DNA of 64,000 bases from Turicibacter bilis (GCF_024499055.1 NZ_CP071249.1:1656001-1720000), one strand, 5' to 3'. Counted from the first letter of the stretch, positions 8,205 through 16,258 are shown. The notes: generated by a model from the letters alone, not told the origin. Translations and numbers: made by a program.

Positions 8205-8624
8205 TTAATATTTTTCTTGTAAATATCTACAAATCAGTACAAGCTGTGAATTAAATTCTTTTACATACGGTAATGTCGTATCTTTTTTCGGTTGAAAGCA
8301 GATAATTTCATCATCAGCAAATGATAAGATTAATCGGTGACAATTCTCAGCTAATTGGTACTCACTTTTCACAAGATAACGAAGACTTCGTGTAACTACG
8401 CGAATCACTTCTAAATCATAAGTAATCGTGATGAGTTGATAGGTTGGCGTAAAAATATAAAGAATCAAATCCTCATCACGACAGTATAAGTTTTTAGGAT
8501 AGACGAGGATTTCATTATCTAAAATAAGGATTTCATCTAAAGCTTTTAACATATAAATAAGCGCAATCGATTGTGAATCAATATAACGCATTGAACTTTC
8601 TCTTAACTGGCTAATCGTAATCAT
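8205..8624 (-). CDS. Hypothetical protein, 139 aa
   Basis: I do not recognise this protein. It is 139 residues, predicted soluble, with no signal peptide, and alternates beta-rich stretches (ILILDNEILVYPKNLYC, LILYIFTPTYQLITITYD) with a C-terminal helix (SQLVLICRYLQEKY). The composition resembles a small PH-like or roadblock-like beta fold, but that is only an impression. The start is firm in one sense: AAGGGAG lies seven bases upstream. That site is also the 3' arm of the terminator hairpin that ends the preceding gene, so its translation may depend on whether the hairpin forms. Confidence 0.6.
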   Translation of the reverse strand: MITISQLRESSMRYIDSQSIALIYMLKALDEILILDNEILVYPKNLYCRDEDLILYIFTPTYQLITITYDLEVIRVVTRSLRYLVKSEYQLAENCHRLILSFADDEIICFQPKKDTTLPYVKEFNSQLVLICRYLQEKY

Positions 8625-8665
8625 AAAAAAACTCCCTTCACAACAACATATGTCGAAAAGGGAGT
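8624..8665 (-). terminator. Terminator hairpin containing the next gene's ribosome binding site
   Basis: ACTCCCTT (8665-8658 on the minus strand) pairs with AAGGGAGT (8638-8631), followed by seven U and then immediately the ATG of the 139-aa gene. The 3' arm is that gene's Shine-Dalgarno sequence. Confidence 0.7.
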
Positions 8666-8675
8666 AGACATGCTT

Positions 8676-9644
8676 TTATTCAGTGATTCGTAATAAGTAA
8701 TTATAAATAGCAAGCTGATCTTGATTTACAGGGCTCAGCTTTGGTTCTTTTAAGGTATATGGAACATGAACCACATCTCGAATGAATTTCATTCGTTTTT
8801 GAGCGACTTTTTCATAAAATTCTTTTTTATCTTTCGTTCTTAAATAGTTTTTTAATGGTAAGCTTAATTGCTCCAGTTGTGGATATTGATCATAATACAA
8901 TGCCACTAAGTCAATCGTCGCTACATTTGCACGATCGTACTTCATGGTTTTAGGATTCAATAACTGAGTGTAGTAGTAACTTAGCTCTGTCATAATAGTA
9001 ACATCTTGTCCATCTTTAGCTAATCGTTTCGTAGATTGGCTGGCATACTTTTGACTGTGTAAACTATGTCTTAAATGACTCGATTCTGCAAAATGTGTAT
9101 TGATAACATCTTGTGCCATTAACCAGTTATAAACACTATAAAAGTTGGCTAATTCTAGATGTCCTAGTTTTGCTAACGTTACAGAAATTCGATTTCTCAA
9201 ATGACATCTAGCCTTAGCATCCTCCTCATTATGATATAAGAAAACATAAACTTTTAATCGCAATTGAAGTGGTAAATAATCGAGCGGTGTCGTCGGATAA
9301 ACCCTGAATTTCCCTTGATAAATCCATGCAATTCGCTGAGTTAAGAACTTATTTAAGGTCTCTGTTTCTAACCTTGCATCTTGAAGAACATTTTGAAACG
9401 ATGAATTAAAATATGACTCTAACCGATTGAGCTTTGATTTTGCTAATGAGACATACCAATCAGGTAATGTTTCAGATGCTTTTAACATCTGATAAACATA
9501 TAAATATTTAATATTCAATAAATAACCTTTGCTTCCTATATCATTACTTGCTTTTTTAAATGGATTCAATAATGTAATATCAGGGTCATGTTGATAACTA
9601 TCTAATAACTTCTCAGCTTTATAAATAGATTTTTTAAATTTCAT
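8676..9644 (-). CDS. Hypothetical protein, about 322 aa
   Basis: Not recognised. Basic, largely helical, no signal peptide or membrane segment. Aromatic-rich helical repeats (YLLNIKYLYVYQML, LELANFYSVYNWLM, ELSYYYTQLLNP, LVALYYDQYPQL) suggest an alpha-solenoid scaffold, but no canonical TPR signature is evident. I chose ATG 9644 because GGGGTGAG lies five bases upstream; a GTG at 9653 is inside that site. It is transcribed toward the 139-aa gene, separated by the terminator at 8624-8665. The function cannot be inferred from the neighbourhood. Confidence 0.6.
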   Translation of the reverse strand: MKFKKSIYKAEKLLDSYQHDPDITLLNPFKKASNDIGSKGYLLNIKYLYVYQMLKASETLPDWYVSLAKSKLNRLESYFNSSFQNVLQDARLETETLNKFLTQRIAWIYQGKFRVYPTTPLDYLPLQLRLKVYVFLYHNEEDAKARCHLRNRISVTLAKLGHLELANFYSVYNWLMAQDVINTHFAESSHLRHSLHSQKYASQSTKRLAKDGQDVTIMTELSYYYTQLLNPKTMKYDRANVATIDLVALYYDQYPQLEQLSLPLKNYLRTKDKKEFYEKVAQKRMKFIRDVVHVPYTLKEPKLSPVNQDQLAIYNYLLRITE

Positions 9645-9738
9645 ATTTCTCACCCCGCCTATATCAATTAAACTTTTAGGTTCCTATTACATTATATGCA
9701 CGATGATGTCTATTTTTGTTAATGCTTTCCGAAAACAT

Positions 9739-9766
9739 AAAAAAAGAAGGGAGGACTTCCCTTCTT
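9739..9766 (-). terminator. galU terminator
   Basis: AAGAAGGGA (9745-9753) pairs with TCCCTTCTT (9758-9766) around a GGAC/T loop, with an A run giving a U tail on the minus strand, directly abutting the galU stop codon. Confidence 0.75.
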
Positions 9767-10750
9767 CTATTCCACCGATAATTCTGTTTTTTCTTCAGAA
9801 ACTTCTTCTTCAGTCACTAGCTCAATTGCTTCTTGTTCTGTTTCTAATTCTGCTTTTAAACGTGGTGCAATATCATTTAATAAATAATGACGAACTTGTT
9901 TTCCTAAATCTTCACGATTCAAAGCAAAATCAATTGTTGCTTTAATAAATCCAAACTTATCCCCAACATCATAACGTTGACCTTCAAAGTCATAAGCATA
10001 CACAGCTTGACGATCCATTAAACGGTCAATTGCATCTGTTAATTGAATCTCTCCTCCAGCACCAGGCTCTTGATTTTCTAACATTTCAAAAATCTCTGGT
10101 GTTAAGACATAACGTCCCATTACCGCTAAATCAGATGGCGCGTCTTCTACCTTTGGTTTCTCAACCATACCTGTTAATTTCACCATACGACCATTTTCGG
10201 TTGGTGTATGAGACTGAGATGGACGGACGATTCCATATTTCGACACCTCTTCATGGGGTACACGTTGAACTCCCATAATTGAGCATCCAATTTTATTATA
10301 AGCTTGAACTAATTGACGTGTAGCTGGATTTTCATCATTAACAACAACGTCGTCACCTAATAAAACGACAAACGGTTCATCTTTAATAAATGTTTTTGCG
10401 CATAAAATTGCATGCCCTAATCCTTTGGCTTCTTTTTGGCGCACATAATGAATTTGAGCTAAGTTAGAAATTCCTTGAACCATTTCTAACATATCCGTTT
10501 TTCCTTTTTTCTCTAATGTATCTTCCAGCTCATATGATTTATCAAAATGGTCCTCAATCGGACGTTTCATTGAACTTGTAACAATTAAAATTTCTTCAAT
10601 TCCAGATGCTACAGCTTCTTCGACAATATATTGAATTGTTGGTTTATCAACAATAGGTAACATTTCTTTTGGTTGTGCTTTTGTTGCAGGTAAAAAACGT
10701 GTTCCTAATCCTGCTGCTGGAATAACTGCCTTTCTCACCGGTTTACGCAT
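9767..10750 (-). CDS. galU: UTP-glucose-1-phosphate uridylyltransferase
   Basis: 327 residues. It makes UDP-glucose from glucose-1-phosphate and UTP for wall teichoic acid, glycolipid and polysaccharide synthesis (gtaB in Bacillus). The nucleotidyltransferase motif AAGLGTRFLPATKAQPKEM is at residues 12-30 and the catalytic VVLLGDDVV near 128; VEKP, GRYVLTPEIFEML and GGEIQLTDAID follow as expected. The last 25 residues are an acidic tail (EEEVSEEKTELSVE) not needed for the fold. GGAGATG precedes the ATG, and an extended -10 (TGATATAAT, around 10793-10801) lies about 45 bp upstream. It is monocistronic. With cpsB and rfbB it suggests a surface polysaccharide. Confidence 0.96.
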   Translation of the reverse strand: MRKPVRKAVIPAAGLGTRFLPATKAQPKEMLPIVDKPTIQYIVEEAVASGIEEILIVTSSMKRPIEDHFDKSYELEDTLEKKGKTDMLEMVQGISNLAQIHYVRQKEAKGLGHAILCAKTFIKDEPFVVLLGDDVVVNDENPATRQLVQAYNKIGCSIMGVQRVPHEEVSKYGIVRPSQSHTPTENGRMVKLTGMVEKPKVEDAPSDLAVMGRYVLTPEIFEMLENQEPGAGGEIQLTDAIDRLMDRQAVYAYDFEGQRYDVGDKFGFIKATIDFALNREDLGKQVRHYLLNDIAPRLKAELETEQEAIELVTEEEVSEEKTELSVE

Positions 10751-10944
10751 GATTTCATCTCCATTTCACTTTTAACCGCTTTTTCTAAAGCAATTATATC
10801 ATAATTTATTCTTACACATTGTAAAATTATTATAAAGATTTAAATTGATGAAATTTCTTATGTATTTTACTCACCAATCCTCACCAAATTCATAGATTAA
10901 ATTAGGTAGTAAATCTACCGATCACTTAAGTGGGGTGAATATTT

Positions 10945-11034
10945 ATGTTTGGAAATGGAAATTCTTGTTGTTTTATCTTAGTTTTATTTATTTTATTGGC
11001 AATTATCGCATGCTGCTGTAATGGTGGATTCTAA
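10945..11034 (+). CDS. Short cysteine-rich membrane peptide (YjcZ-like), 29 aa
   Basis: A 29-residue frame reading MFGNGNSCCFILVLFILLAI and ending ACCCNGGF. A GGGGTG site lies about seven bases upstream of the ATG and a strong terminator lies 30 bp downstream, so it is an isolated complete unit. The hydrophobic VLFILL core with a Gly-rich end resembles the YjcZ/YrpD family of tiny sporulation-associated proteins of Bacilli, usually GFALIVVLFILLIIVG-like. The five cysteines flanking the membrane segment are unusual. The family link is an inference from pattern only. Confidence 0.6.
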   Translation: MFGNGNSCCFILVLFILLAIIACCCNGGF

Positions 11035-11060
11035 GCCGATAAAATTCAGTTATAAAAGTG

Positions 11061-11091
11061 ATAAAGGACTCGTTTAACAGAGTCCTTTTTT
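11061..11091. terminator. Bidirectional terminator
   Basis: GGACTC (11066-11071) pairs with GAGTCC (11080-11085) followed by six T; an A-rich 5' flank lets it serve both the 29-aa gene (plus) and the repeat protein gene ending at 11093 (minus). Confidence 0.75.
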
Positions 11092-11092
11092 A

Positions 11093-11965
11093 TTAATCTA
11101 ATGATATTTCTTCTAATAAACGAAAGACGTCTTTATTGGTGGCATCTAAACTTAATATTTGTTCAATATATTTCTTTGCCACGATTTCATCTCCAATTTT
11201 ATGAGATTCCTGCACTAATATCAGATAACGTTCGATATTCGTCTTTATTAACTCATCTTTTAGTTGTAAGACGTACTCTTTTTGCTCATCTGTGATGGCA
11301 TATTTTAAAGCATTATCAATACTTGTAATAAATAATTGATAAAACAGTGGATCATCAAAATAAGTCAACGCCTCTGATTGAGCTTTATCAATATAGTATT
11401 TATATAAAAGGTCTTTATACTGGTCAATTTTTTCTAATGTCTCATCCACTCGGATATTATAATTTAAAGCAGATTCTAGTCTTCCAATAACAAGTAGATA
11501 TAAATGTTCCTCATAATATTTTTCAACCTGTTCATAAATACTCTCAACAACCTTTTCAGCTATTTGCGGTAACTTCTCTTGTGCCCGATAATAACGTTCT
11601 TCATCAATAGAATTTACTTCATTATAGTAGTAATAGGCAGATTCATAATTTTGACTTTCTTCAGCCTGTTCCCCTCTTAAAAAATTGGATTTAGATTTAA
11701 TTAACTGATTCAAGCGTTCAATCTCCTGTTCTAATAATTCAGTTGGAACCAGTTCATATGCTTTCTCAAAACTAAGAAGAGCTCCTTTTAAATCATCATT
11801 ATCCAGCGATACTTCAGCATTTAAAATATATTTATACATATCCACATAACGCGGAAGTTTACTAACAAATATACATCCTACCATTAGTACAGCAATAATT
11901 ATTAATATCCATATACGACTTCGATTGTTTATCACCCAATGGTTCAAACGTTTTAATCTCGACAT
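11093..11965 (-). CDS. Membrane-anchored helical-repeat (TPR-like) protein
   Basis: About 290 residues. A basic N-terminus and one membrane segment (RIWILIIIAVLMVGCIFV, about 18-35) anchor a long alpha-helical region facing outward. Helix pairs resemble tetratricopeptide repeats: AEVSLDNDDLKGALLSFEKA, GEQAEESQNYESAYYYYNE and AKKYIEQILSLDATNKDVFR. The start at 11965 (MSRLKRLNHWV) has AAGGAG nine bases upstream; an upstream in-frame ATG at 12016 has none. It probably acts as an envelope-attached scaffold. It lies downstream of the two methyltransferase-like genes on the same strand and may share their transcript. Confidence 0.65.
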   Translation of the reverse strand: MSRLKRLNHWVINNRSRIWILIIIAVLMVGCIFVSKLPRYVDMYKYILNAEVSLDNDDLKGALLSFEKAYELVPTELLEQEIERLNQLIKSKSNFLRGEQAEESQNYESAYYYYNEVNSIDEERYYRAQEKLPQIAEKVVESIYEQVEKYYEEHLYLLVIGRLESALNYNIRVDETLEKIDQYKDLLYKYYIDKAQSEALTYFDDPLFYQLFITSIDNALKYAITDEQKEYVLQLKDELIKTNIERYLILVQESHKIGDEIVAKKYIEQILSLDATNKDVFRLLEEISLD

Positions 11966-12085
11966 CTCTGTTGACTCCTTCACTGCAAAAGATGCGCCTA
12001 AAAAACTCATTCGCATCGATAAAACGATTTGAATGAGGAAATAATTATTTTTAATTAATCTATGTCTAGAGCACCAAAAATGCCT

Positions 12086-12113
12086 TAGTCATAAAAGCCT
12101 TTTATGATGACTA
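12086..12113. repeat. Inverted repeat between two minus-strand genes
   Basis: TAGTCATAAAA (12087-12097) faces TTTTATGATGACTA (12100-12113), a hairpin of about 11 pairs with a bulge. There is no U tract on either side, so it is not a standard terminator; it could stabilise an mRNA end. Confidence 0.4.
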
Positions 12114-12128
12114 TAAATAACCAGATTA

Positions 12129-12989
12129 CTAAAATTGCTTTAATTGATTCTTTTTATTTTTACATTTAAATAGTCTGAATTTTCTCTTTAAAATAATGGG
12201 ACCTTGTGTTTTAAACTTCATTTCAAGAAATTCATTAAATTGTTTTCCTAAATGACGCTTCACAATATAATTGATATAATTCTCATCCTCATACGATAAA
12301 AACAGAGACATACATTGCTTCACGTCACGGATTAAATGATTCGCCTCATATTCTGTCACGTCTATCTGTTCATAAAGCATTTTTAACTGCTGGTCAATAT
12401 CTATCTGATGTTTTTGGTAAGGATCAATAATATTAAATTCATTACTGAACTCATTCATTAATTGATATAAGCTACTAATCAAACTTTGTTCATTTACTAA
12501 AATATAATGAATGCCGGTTGGCTTCAAAACTCGACTGGCTTCGTTTAATGATTCAATTTGTTGTTCTGCACTCTGAAGCTGAAAAGCAATTTTCGAAAAA
12601 ACACGATCAAATGTATAACTTTCATAGATTAGATTAGTATATTCCATTTGACCAATAGAAATATTAATTCCTGTATCCATCAACTTTTTCTTTGTAACAT
12701 TAACATTCAGTAATGACTGATCAATAATTTCAATCTCAAATCTCTCAACTTGTAGTTGGTGCGTCCATACTTCCTTCAAATATGTTCCGATATGGAGTAC
12801 TTTTAAATCTTGATATAATTCAAACTTAGTATTGTTCTCTATCCAATCTGTAAATGCAGTAAGTTCTGTATCAGAATAGTACGCCATATATTTAATAAAC
12901 ATATTTAAAATCTTCAATTCATGATTCTCCATCATACTCACATTTCTTTTAGCTGACCTATTAAAATGCTTCTGACTTAATAAAGACAC
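12129..12989 (-). CDS. Degenerate class I methyltransferase-like protein A
   Basis: About 286 residues. The order of elements follows a Rossmann SAM-methyltransferase: a motif-I-like LKVLHIGTYLKEVWT, the acidic end of strand 2 in IEIIDQSLLN, a motif IV position SYTFDRVFSKIAF and the motif-V-like NEASRVLKPTGIHYILV. However, the glycine-rich SAM loop (DxGxGxG) is not present, so SAM binding is doubtful. A C-terminal helical part (about 180-286) has many Tyr and Lys. The start is uncertain: GTG 12989 lies after GGGGGTTGG, while ATG codons at 12935 and 12932 lack a good site. It lies 19 bp after a second, related gene, so the two probably arose by duplication and form one operon. Confidence 0.6.
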   Translation of the reverse strand: MSLLSQKHFNRSAKRNVSMMENHELKILNMFIKYMAYYSDTELTAFTDWIENNTKFELYQDLKVLHIGTYLKEVWTHQLQVERFEIEIIDQSLLNVNVTKKKLMDTGINISIGQMEYTNLIYESYTFDRVFSKIAFQLQSAEQQIESLNEASRVLKPTGIHYILVNEQSLISSLYQLMNEFSNEFNIIDPYQKHQIDIDQQLKMLYEQIDVTEYEANHLIRDVKQCMSLFLSYEDENYINYIVKRHLGKQFNEFLEMKFKTQGPIILKRKFRLFKCKNKKNQLKQF

Positions 12990-13007
12990 AATAACCAACC
13001 CCCAGTA

Positions 13008-13868
13008 TTAGCTATAAATTCTCTTCTGTGTACAAGAAATAACGATAACTCTCCTTATAACAGAAATTCCCCCAAGTTTTTCTATCTTGTTTTGTAAAAA
13101 TGCTCTAAATTTAGAGATTCCCGATTTGAAAATTTGATTCTTAATATCTTTAAACTCTGGATCACATAAAATAAACCCAATTAAATCATCCACATTATCA
13201 ACCATCCATTGAGTTTGATATTCGCTCGACTCAATCGTTGAAAAAGTACTAGCTAACAATTGTTCAACTTCTTGTATATTCGATTGGAGATGTCGTGATA
13301 GCAGTTGATTTACATATAAATTCAAGTCATATTCTTCTAATAAACGATAAATAGAGGCATAGTAATCTTCTAAGATATGTGTATAATAAAAAGTTCCATC
13401 GGCTTTAAGTACACGAATCACTTCTGATAAAAGTGACGGATGATAACAATCTAGTTTCAAATCCAAATTACTTGAATAAACTAAATCGACCGTTTGATTT
13501 TCAATATCTAATCCTTCACTTTGATGTAAGGTCATATTAATATTGGAATGGTTTTTTAAAATTCGTTTTGCTTGTAAAATATTATCGATTTTCTCATCGA
13601 CTAAATATAATTTCTGAAAGAACTGCGCATATTCCAAATTATGAGTCCAATAAATTTTAGAAAAACACCCTAACTCTAGGGCAACTTCATTACCCGTTAA
13701 ATTCATTTTTTTAATAAACCATTGTATAAAGCTTTCTGGATTTAGACTATATCGTTGAAACATATATACTAAATCATACTGATGCGATGGATATGGGACC
13801 ATCTTTAAATTATTATTTGTGACTGAAGTTAATATCATCTTATCAATATTACAAATGGTATATGTCAT
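13008..13868 (-). CDS. Degenerate class I methyltransferase-like protein B
   Basis: 286 residues with the same layout as its downstream neighbour: motif I as VALELGCFSKIYWTHN (ELGC retained, later glycines lost), strand 2 as LYLVDEKIDN, motif IV as TVDLVYSSNLDLKL, and motif V as LSEVIRVLKADGTFYYTHIL. The shared Y/W-W-THN/THQ after motif I links the pair. It may bind SAM weakly or have been reused for a structural role. An AGGA lies four to five bases before the ATG, with an AAAGGGGG further up. A DnaA-box-rich region and a possible extended -10 (TGTTAGAAT, minus strand near 14050) lie upstream. Confidence 0.65.
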   Translation of the reverse strand: MTYTICNIDKMILTSVTNNNLKMVPYPSHQYDLVYMFQRYSLNPESFIQWFIKKMNLTGNEVALELGCFSKIYWTHNLEYAQFFQKLYLVDEKIDNILQAKRILKNHSNINMTLHQSEGLDIENQTVDLVYSSNLDLKLDCYHPSLLSEVIRVLKADGTFYYTHILEDYYASIYRLLEEYDLNLYVNQLLSRHLQSNIQEVEQLLASTFSTIESSEYQTQWMVDNVDDLIGFILCDPEFKDIKNQIFKSGISKFRAFLQNKIEKLGGISVIRRVIVISCTQKRIYS

Positions 13869-13953
13869 ATTTCCTAAATCCCCCTTTAAAACTCACACAG
13901 CTACTTCTATCCCCTACTTATAAACAATACTATCTACATAATAAAGTTGCTTA

Positions 13954-14064
13954 TGTGGATAAATAAAAACTCGATTTTCGTCGAGTAAATCAATAGTTTG
14001 ACGGAAAATAAAGAAATCTATCCACAAAATTGTGCATAACTATATTCTAACATAATGTGGAAAA
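13954..14064. promoter_or_regulatory. Cluster of DnaA-box-like sites in an AT-rich intergenic region
   Basis: The 400-bp gap between the methyltransferase-like gene and the LRAT gene contains TGTGGATAA at 13954-13962 (complement of the perfect box TTATCCACA), CTATCCACA at 14018-14026 (one mismatch), TGTGCATAA at 14031-14039 (one mismatch) and TGTGGAAAA at 14056-14064 (two mismatches). An A/T-only tract follows. A small hairpin ACTCGA...TCGAGT (13969-13986) with a U tail on the minus strand lies among them. dnaA and dnaN are not adjacent, so this is more likely a DnaA-binding regulatory or titration cluster than the origin. Confidence 0.5.
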
Positions 14065-14238
14065 AAATAAATATTTTTATTACCACTTTTTATATTATTT
14101 AAGAATTAAACGTTGATTTTTGTCTAATCTTTATCGCTTAATATAATATTTTGTCTATTTTCGAATTAAACATCTATCGATTGTCGAAAAAACGATAGCG
14201 TTTTATCCCCAGATTTGATATTTCCCTTAAATCTTCAT

Positions 14239-14264
14239 CAAAAAAAGAGGATTATCTCCTCTTT
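14239..14264 (-). terminator. Terminator of the LRAT-domain gene
   Basis: AAAGAGGA (14244-14251) pairs with TCCTCTTT (14257-14264); U tail on the minus strand just after the gene. Confidence 0.75.
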
Positions 14265-14268
14265 CTGT

Positions 14269-14769
14269 TTATAAATCAATAGCAGATCCACTTCGACACC
14301 AACGTACAAAGTGTTCACAATTATTTGTTATCAAATGATACTTCTCTTCACCTAATCGACTTAAGGCTCGTAACATGACAACTTCCTTAGGATATTTGAT
14401 GGGACTATTTACTGTAAAAATAGGCTGTCCCTTTGCAAACTCTTCTAACGATACAATACAGATATGACTAAAATCATAATGAATCACCAATCCAAAACCT
14501 AAATATAACCCATGATGGGTATACGGAGTAGGACGAAATCTTTTTACGCAAATATGATCAGCGCAATCTAGATTATATTTTGATTGAATATATTGTTGAT
14601 TCATCCTAAGATTCAAATCACTATCTATTTTATTGCCAATCGTTCTCCCAATACGACTGAGTTGATCAAATGCACCATAAACCTTTGGATGCTTATCCTG
14701 AACGCTCTCCAATAAACTAGAGGGTTTTGATCCTCGATTAGAAGAATTCCGTTTATTGTTATTGCTCAA
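14269..14769 (-). CDS. LRAT (NC)-domain protein
   Basis: About 166 residues. The C-terminal half carries the LRAT/NlpC-P60 fold signature: the conserved histidine in THHGLYLGFGLVIHY (about 92-106) and the catalytic cysteine in NNCEHFVRWCRSG near the C-terminus (about 152-164). Known relatives are acyltransferases or thiol hydrolases acting on lipids. The N-terminal 60 residues are polar and low in complexity (SNNNKRNSSNRGSK), possibly a flexible linker. There is no signal peptide. I prefer the TTG at 14769, which follows GGCGGTGA by a few bases; a further TTG at 14790 is possible. It lies upstream of the DnaA-box cluster and the tandem methyltransferase-like genes. Confidence 0.8.
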   Translation of the reverse strand: MSNNNKRNSSNRGSKPSSLLESVQDKHPKVYGAFDQLSRIGRTIGNKIDSDLNLRMNQQYIQSKYNLDCADHICVKRFRPTPYTHHGLYLGFGLVIHYDFSHICIVSLEEFAKGQPIFTVNSPIKYPKEVVMLRALSRLGEEKYHLITNNCEHFVRWCRSGSAIDL

Positions 14770-14920
14770 GACTCTCACCGCCCTATACAATGGTTAATAC
14801 AGTATATGTCAGTTGATGAAATTTGGCTCAAAAAAATGATGAGAATATCTCATAAAACACACCCTTCTAGCATATATATTGATATCAAAAAGCCCTATTA
14901 ATTAAAAAAGGAGGAAGAGT

Positions 14921-15208
14921 ATGAGATTTCAACTCGTTGATCCATCATATTGCGTTACCACTGATTTAACCTATCATAAACACGCCATCTATGAAGGCGT
15001 TCGTTCGCTTTATCCCAATGTTTCAATTAATGTCCACCGCTATTACTTCGAAATTGAAGATGAATCTTCACAAATCGTCTCTGACTTACCTTTGATTAAT
15101 GAAGAAATAGCAGCTAGAGATCCCTACTTAAAATCTTTATTTAAAAATCACCCAGTTAAAACCGATAATGAAATCATTTTTTCACCTCTTTTATTTAAAA
15201 ATGCGTAA
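14921..15208 (+). CDS. Hypothetical protein, 95 aa
   Basis: Not recognised. A 95-residue soluble protein with an acidic middle (YYFEIEDESSQIVSD) and no membrane segment. The start is convincing: AAAGGAGG lies six bases upstream of the ATG. It is a single-gene unit on the plus strand between two minus-strand genes and ends close to a hairpin element related to the IS1182 left end (15232-15292), which would terminate it. Confidence 0.65.
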   Translation: MRFQLVDPSYCVTTDLTYHKHAIYEGVRSLYPNVSINVHRYYFEIEDESSQIVSDLPLINEEIAARDPYLKSLFKNHPVKTDNEIIFSPLLFKNA

Positions 15209-15231
15209 TCACTAACTACTCATATAAATTC

Positions 15232-15292
15232 AAAAAGAGCATGTAGCTCTATGACTCTAAAATTTCAGTCATTTTGATACATGCCCTTTTTA
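15232..15292. repeat. Solo copy of the IS1182 left end, acting as a terminator
   Basis: The 60-bp segment aligns with the complement of the IS left end at 3605-3661 over its whole length (about 85% identity by eye). Shared blocks are GAGCATGTAGCTC, ATGACT and CAGTCATTTTGATACA against TAGTCATTTTGATACA. It has no transposase beside it. It can fold into one long hairpin with A/T runs at both ends and lies between convergent genes, where a bidirectional terminator is expected. Confidence 0.65.
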
Positions 15293-15297
15293 TATAC

Positions 15298-16080
15298 TTA
15301 TTTTTGACGCTTTGAAAATAATGACTTCCAAAAACTCTTTTTAACAATCTCAATTGGTTGTCTCGGTTCAATTAGTTCATTTTGATAAACCTTTAATGGA
15401 TTTTCAATAAATAGTTCTTTGGCTAAATTTGAATCTAACTGTGTCACCGCTTCTAATGCTTTTTGTACCTTTGGCGAACGTTTTCTCGGTGTATGCGCAT
15501 CAGTGGCAATAAAGTGAATCATATGATGCTCAATTAATTTAAGTACTGTCTGTTGAACTCGTTCTCCAAAGAATCCACGAATACTTCCAACATTAGCTTG
15601 GCATAAAACACCGAGATTTAAGAATTTTAATAATAAATTCGGATCTTCCATAATCATTGGATAACGTTCTGGATGTGCCAAAATAGGTGTTAATCCCATT
15701 AATCTTAGTTCATAAAAAACATCTTCTGCATACATAGGAATATCGTTCATTGGAAACTCAATTAAAATGTACTGAGAGTTGTTTAATGTGCTGACTTCAC
15801 CTTCTTGTACTAGCTTTGGTAAATCAGGTGTCATATATACTTCATGTCCTATTGATAAAGTCAAATCAATCTCTTCTTGAACAAATCTCTCATTCATTTC
15901 AGCGACTAAAGCCTCAACTTGTGCTTTATTGTAATAGTCACTATATTGGATGTAGTGTGGTGTACAAATAATATGATGAATTCCTTCACTCACCGCAATA
16001 CGTGCCATTTCTAACGTTTCTTCAATATCTTTTGATCCATCATCAATTCCTGGTAATATGTGGCAGTGTAAATCAATCAT
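15298..16080 (-). CDS. cpsB: PHP-domain protein-tyrosine phosphatase (CpsB/YwqE family)
   Basis: 260 residues. It dephosphorylates the tyrosine kinase that controls capsule or exopolysaccharide synthesis. The PHP metal ligands are visible: MIDLHCHILPGIDDGSKD at the N-terminus, ICTPHYIQ (about 38-45), IGHEVYM (about 77-83), ILAHPERYP (about 133-141) and FIATDAHTPRKRSP (about 190-203). GGGGAGG precedes the ATG. The C-terminus is basic (KKSFWKSLFSKRQK), perhaps binding the membrane. The cognate kinase and polysaccharide genes are not adjacent; galU and rfbB elsewhere in the window could belong to the same surface-sugar pathway. Confidence 0.92.
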   Translation of the reverse strand: MIDLHCHILPGIDDGSKDIEETLEMARIAVSEGIHHIICTPHYIQYSDYYNKAQVEALVAEMNERFVQEEIDLTLSIGHEVYMTPDLPKLVQEGEVSTLNNSQYILIEFPMNDIPMYAEDVFYELRLMGLTPILAHPERYPMIMEDPNLLLKFLNLGVLCQANVGSIRGFFGERVQQTVLKLIEHHMIHFIATDAHTPRKRSPKVQKALEAVTQLDSNLAKELFIENPLKVYQNELIEPRQPIEIVKKSFWKSLFSKRQK

Positions 16081-16218
16081 CTAATTCCTCCCCTGTCTAT
16101 TCTTTTATTTATTTTATCATAATTTCTATAAAATTACTTTTTAGACATTTTGAACTATCTGTTTATTTTAATTTTTATTTAAAATGTGACTTATATCATA
16201 TTTTTAATGACTGGCGTT

Positions 16219-16227
16219 TGTTATAAT
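16219..16227 (+). promoter_or_regulatory. Extended -10 promoter of the zinc-ribbon-like gene
   Basis: TGTTATAAT (16219-16227) lies about 30 bp before the start codon; no good -35 is visible, as is common for extended -10 promoters. Confidence 0.55.
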
Positions 16228-16258
16228 GAGACTAACAATGTGAGAAAGGATGAGCCTC

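Noticed and set aside
13869..14268. Chromosomal replication origin
   Set aside because: DnaA boxes are present, but dnaA and dnaN are not adjacent and gene order places the origin beyond the right edge.
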